Source of the DNA: Chitinophagales bacterium
Lineage (GTDB): Bacteria > Bacteroidota > Bacteroidia > Chitinophagales > BACL12
NCBI GenBank assembly: GCA_014380545.1
Contig: JACMJP010000292.1
Coordinates: forward strand, 1 to 7,290
DNA length: 7,290 nucleotides
Direction of reading: 5' to 3'
Numbering within the stretch: the stretch's first letter is position 1; every line of letters begins with the position of its first letter. Both the position numbers and the translations under genes were made by a program. The notes beneath the pieces were generated by a model. The model saw nothing but the letters and a program-made list of their open reading frames with translations, was not told the DNA's origin and made no database searches. Below, piece by piece: positions 5,377-7,290 of the stretch.

Positions 5377-7194
5377 TTAATTATTTTTCTGAAATTGTTT
5401 TGCTAAATCTTCCAAACTAAATGTTACACAGGTTAAATTTCCATGAGGTGATACATACGGTGTTGCACATGCAAATAACTCATCAATCAATAATTTAATT
5501 TCTTTCTGCGAAAGTTTTTTCCCTGCACCCACTGCATTACTCCTTGCAAAACTTTTTGCAATTGTTTCATGCTTGCGCATTCGCAAACCTGAAATATCTG
5601 CTTTACATTGTTCCAGTAATTCCTCTATCACCTGTTGTTCATTTAGTATTTCAAATTCCCCGGGAATGCCATGTACTACAAAAGTATCTTTTCCGAAAGG
5701 CTGAATATCAAACCCCAAATTATTTATCTCATTTAATATTTCATTTAATAACGCTGCATCCTGCGATGAGATGTGTAATGTTTTCGGGAATAATTGCTGT
5801 TGTGTGTGCGATTTTTTTTCGTGTAATCTTTTTAAATATCTTTCAAACAAAATGCGTTCATGCGCTGCCTGCTGGTCAATAATTAACAAGCCTGATTTAA
5901 TTTGAGTAATGATATATTGGTTGTGAATTTGAAAAGCTACTATTTCATTGTCAATAATTTCATCTACATCTTCTTTATACATTTCAAACTTCTGCTGCGT
6001 AACAAATTTTTCATGAATATTTTTTTCTGCAAAAAAGTGATCTGGCGCTATTGTTTGAAATCTTTTCTTTTCTTCCACAGCAACATCTTCATTTAATTTA
6101 CTCTGCATTGTTTTAAATTCTGAAGGTTGTTGCAATTGCGGACGAATAAATGCGGGCAAATTTGCAAACGTAGGGTCCTGGTCAAAATCTAAAGTTGGTG
6201 TAATAGAATATTGCGATAATGCATGTTTAATTGCAGCCTGAATAAATGTGTAAATTATTCTTTCATCCTCAAATTTAATTTCCTGTTTTGTGGGGTGAAC
6301 ATTAATATCCACTTTTGCAGGGTCTATATCAATAAAAACAACAAACAGCGGATATGTATCATCCGGTAATAATTCATCATAAGCTGTAAGAATAGCATGC
6401 TGCAAATAGGCCGAACGGATATACCTGTTATTTACAAAAAAGAATTGTTCGCCTTTGGTTTTTTTTGCGCTTTCAGGCTTACCGATAAACCCCGAAATAT
6501 TTGTAACGGAAGTTTGTTCTTCAATAGGCACTAGTTTTTCGTTGTACTGGTTTCCGAATAATTGCACAATACGCTGCCGCAAATTTCCGGGTTTCAAATG
6601 AAAAATTTCCACTCCATTATGATGCATACTGAAGAAAATATCAGGATGCGCTAAAGCAACTCTTTCAAACTCATCAATAATATGTTTTAATTCTACTGTG
6701 TTTGATTTTAAAAAATTTCTTCTTGCCGGAACGTTGTAAAATAAATTTTTAATGGAAACAGATGTTCCCTGCGGAGCCTGGCAGTGTTCCTGACTTTTCA
6801 CTTCAAACCCTTCTATCAAAATTCTTGTACCCAATTCTTCACCGTCAAGTTTTGTTTTCATTTCCACCTGCGCAATTGCAGCGATACTTGCTAGTGCCTC
6901 TCCCCTAAAACCCATCGTGCGGATCGCAAAAAGATCATCCACCGTTCTGATTTTCGATGTTGCATGTTTTTCAAAACACATTCTTGCATCCGTATAGCTC
7001 ATGCCACTGCCATTGTCAATCACCTGCATCAAACTTTTCCCTGCTTCCTTTACGATCAGTTTTATCTCGGTTGCTTTCGCATCCACAGCATTTTCCAACA
7101 ATTCCTTGACAGCACTGGCAGGGCGCTGAATTACTTCACCAGCAGCAATCTGGTTCGCAATAGTATCCGGTAATAAATGAATGATGTCTGCCAT
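5377..7194 (-). CDS. mutL: DNA mismatch repair protein MutL
   Basis: The protein has 605 residues from ATG 7194, normal for MutL. An upstream in-frame TTG (7275) would add 27 residues before the conserved beginning (IIHLLPDTIANQIAAGEV), so I reject it. The GHKL ATPase domain (1-330) is complete: ELLENAVDA with E34 and N35, DNGSGM (60-65), HATSKI (77-82), GFRGEAL (95-101), and the KVDINVHP block (294-301). A variable linker (about 331-415) joins the C-terminal dimerisation domain (416-605). That domain has QQQLFP (465-470), which fits the Q-x-x-L/I-x-P beta-clamp-binding motif. The endonuclease motif DQHA-x2-E-x4-E appears as DQQA (440-443) with E446 and E451, and the usual CPHGRP reads SPHGN (582-586). 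MutL couples MutS recognition to strand removal. It is the first visible gene of the operon. Confidence 0.96.
   Translation of the reverse strand: MADIIHLLPDTIANQIAAGEVIQRPASAVKELLENAVDAKATEIKLIVKEAGKSLMQVIDNGSGMSYTDARMCFEKHATSKIRTVDDLFAIRTMGFRGEALASIAAIAQVEMKTKLDGEELGTRILIEGFEVKSQEHCQAPQGTSVSIKNLFYNVPARRNFLKSNTVELKHIIDEFERVALAHPDIFFSMHHNGVEIFHLKPGNLRQRIVQLFGNQYNEKLVPIEEQTSVTNISGFIGKPESAKKTKGEQFFFVNNRYIRSAYLQHAILTAYDELLPDDTYPLFVVFIDIDPAKVDINVHPTKQEIKFEDERIIYTFIQAAIKHALSQYSITPTLDFDQDPTFANLPAFIRPQLQQPSEFKTMQSKLNEDVAVEEKKRFQTIAPDHFFAEKNIHEKFVTQQKFEMYKEDVDEIIDNEIVAFQIHNQYIITQIKSGLLIIDQQAAHERILFERYLKRLHEKKSHTQQQLFPKTLHISSQDAALLNEILNEINNLGFDIQPFGKDTFVVHGIPGEFEILNEQQVIEELLEQCKADISGLRMRKHETIAKSFARSNAVGAGKKLSQKEIKLLIDELFACATPYVSPHGNLTCVTFSLEDLAKQFQKNN
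5812..5819 (-). repeat. A8 homopolymer inside mutL (C-terminal domain)
   Basis: Eight A residues on the coding strand span E459-K460-K461. Slippage of one base here would shift the frame just before the QQQLFP clamp motif and remove most of the C-terminal domain, leaving the ATPase domain. Whether it varies in nature is unknown. Confidence 0.6.
6459..6466 (-). repeat. A8 homopolymer inside mutL (ATPase domain)
   Basis: A second coding-strand A8 tract spans A243-K244-K245-T246. A slip would truncate MutL within the second half of its N-terminal region. AAA is the favoured Lys codon in this AT-rich sequence, so KK pairs alone can produce such tracts. Confidence 0.6.
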
Positions 7195-7290
7195 TGGCGC
7201 AAAGTTCACCAAAAGAAAATTAATAGAGATGCTAAATTTCTGACGGTTCTGATAAAAATTTATTGCTGCATCCAATTATTTTTTTAAAAG
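7195..7290 (-). promoter_or_regulatory. Region upstream of mutL; possible operon promoter
   Basis: These 96 bp hold no gene I can support. On the minus strand TAATTTTC (read from 7222 to 7215) is one mismatch from the TAnnTTTG -7 box and lies about 20 bases before the mutL ATG; a second weaker match, GAACTTTG, is nearer the ATG. No clear -33 TTG was found. The operon may instead be read from a promoter or gene beyond the window. The TTG-initiated extension of the mutL frame through this region is not conserved-looking MutL sequence. Confidence 0.25.

Noticed and set aside
5544..5882. Plus-strand open frames opposite mutL, here and at 5902-6096 and 6964-7173
   Set aside because: All are antisense to conserved MutL domains and have compositions typical of reverse-strand readings of an AT-rich gene.
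7192..7275. A 27-residue N-terminal extension of MutL from TTG 7275
   Set aside because: MutL proteins begin close to the IIHLLPD segment; ATG 7194 gives that start, while the extension needs a rare start codon.

Overview
The window looks like ordinary chromosomal DNA from a member of the Bacteroidota. It is AT-rich, start codons have A-rich leaders without Shine-Dalgarno sequences, a few TAnnTTTG-like -7 boxes can be seen, and the gene content is typical of the phylum: a LytS/YehU-type histidine kinase, DUF1761, and mutL followed by two rhomboids and a membrane-anchored EEP-family protein. A Chitinophagia or Sphingobacteriia-like source is my guess; the genus cannot be read from the sequence. 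Coding density is very high and no gene-free stretch exceeds about 100 bases. I see no rRNA, tRNA, CRISPR array, insertion sequence or phage gene.

Left part (1-2707): a 3'-truncated sensor histidine kinase on the minus strand (1-684) diverges, across a 67-bp intergenic region, from four closely spaced plus-strand genes. These are a DUF1761 small membrane protein (752-1153), an exported YciI-like protein (1182-1586), a single-domain cupin (1603-1923) and a nitroreductase-family flavoprotein (1967-2707). The first three are 28 and 16 bp apart and look co-transcribed. The fourth follows a 43-bp gap that holds a -7-like box and may have its own promoter. The set resembles a small accessory or stress-type cluster, but no shared pathway can be read from the sequence.

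Right part (2700-7194, minus strand): a compact operon read from right to left, mutL, rhomboid A, rhomboid B, EEP-family hydrolase. The gaps are 5 bp, 6 bp and a 1-nt TAATG stop/start overlap. MutL is a complete mismatch-repair ATPase with a recognisable beta-clamp-binding motif, but its C-terminal endonuclease motifs are altered. Both rhomboids keep the catalytic Ser/His pair; rhomboid B also has a charged C-terminal extension. The EEP protein has three N-terminal membrane segments and a complete set of catalytic motifs.

The two halves meet tail to tail with an 8-bp overlap of the nitroreductase and EEP genes, so there is no room for an intergenic terminator. I did not find a clearly new biological system. 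The most useful leads are the mutL-rhomboid-rhomboid-EEP operon, the altered MutL endonuclease site, repeated A8 tracts in this operon, the overlapping convergent gene ends, and the basic/aromatic insert in the nitroreductase.
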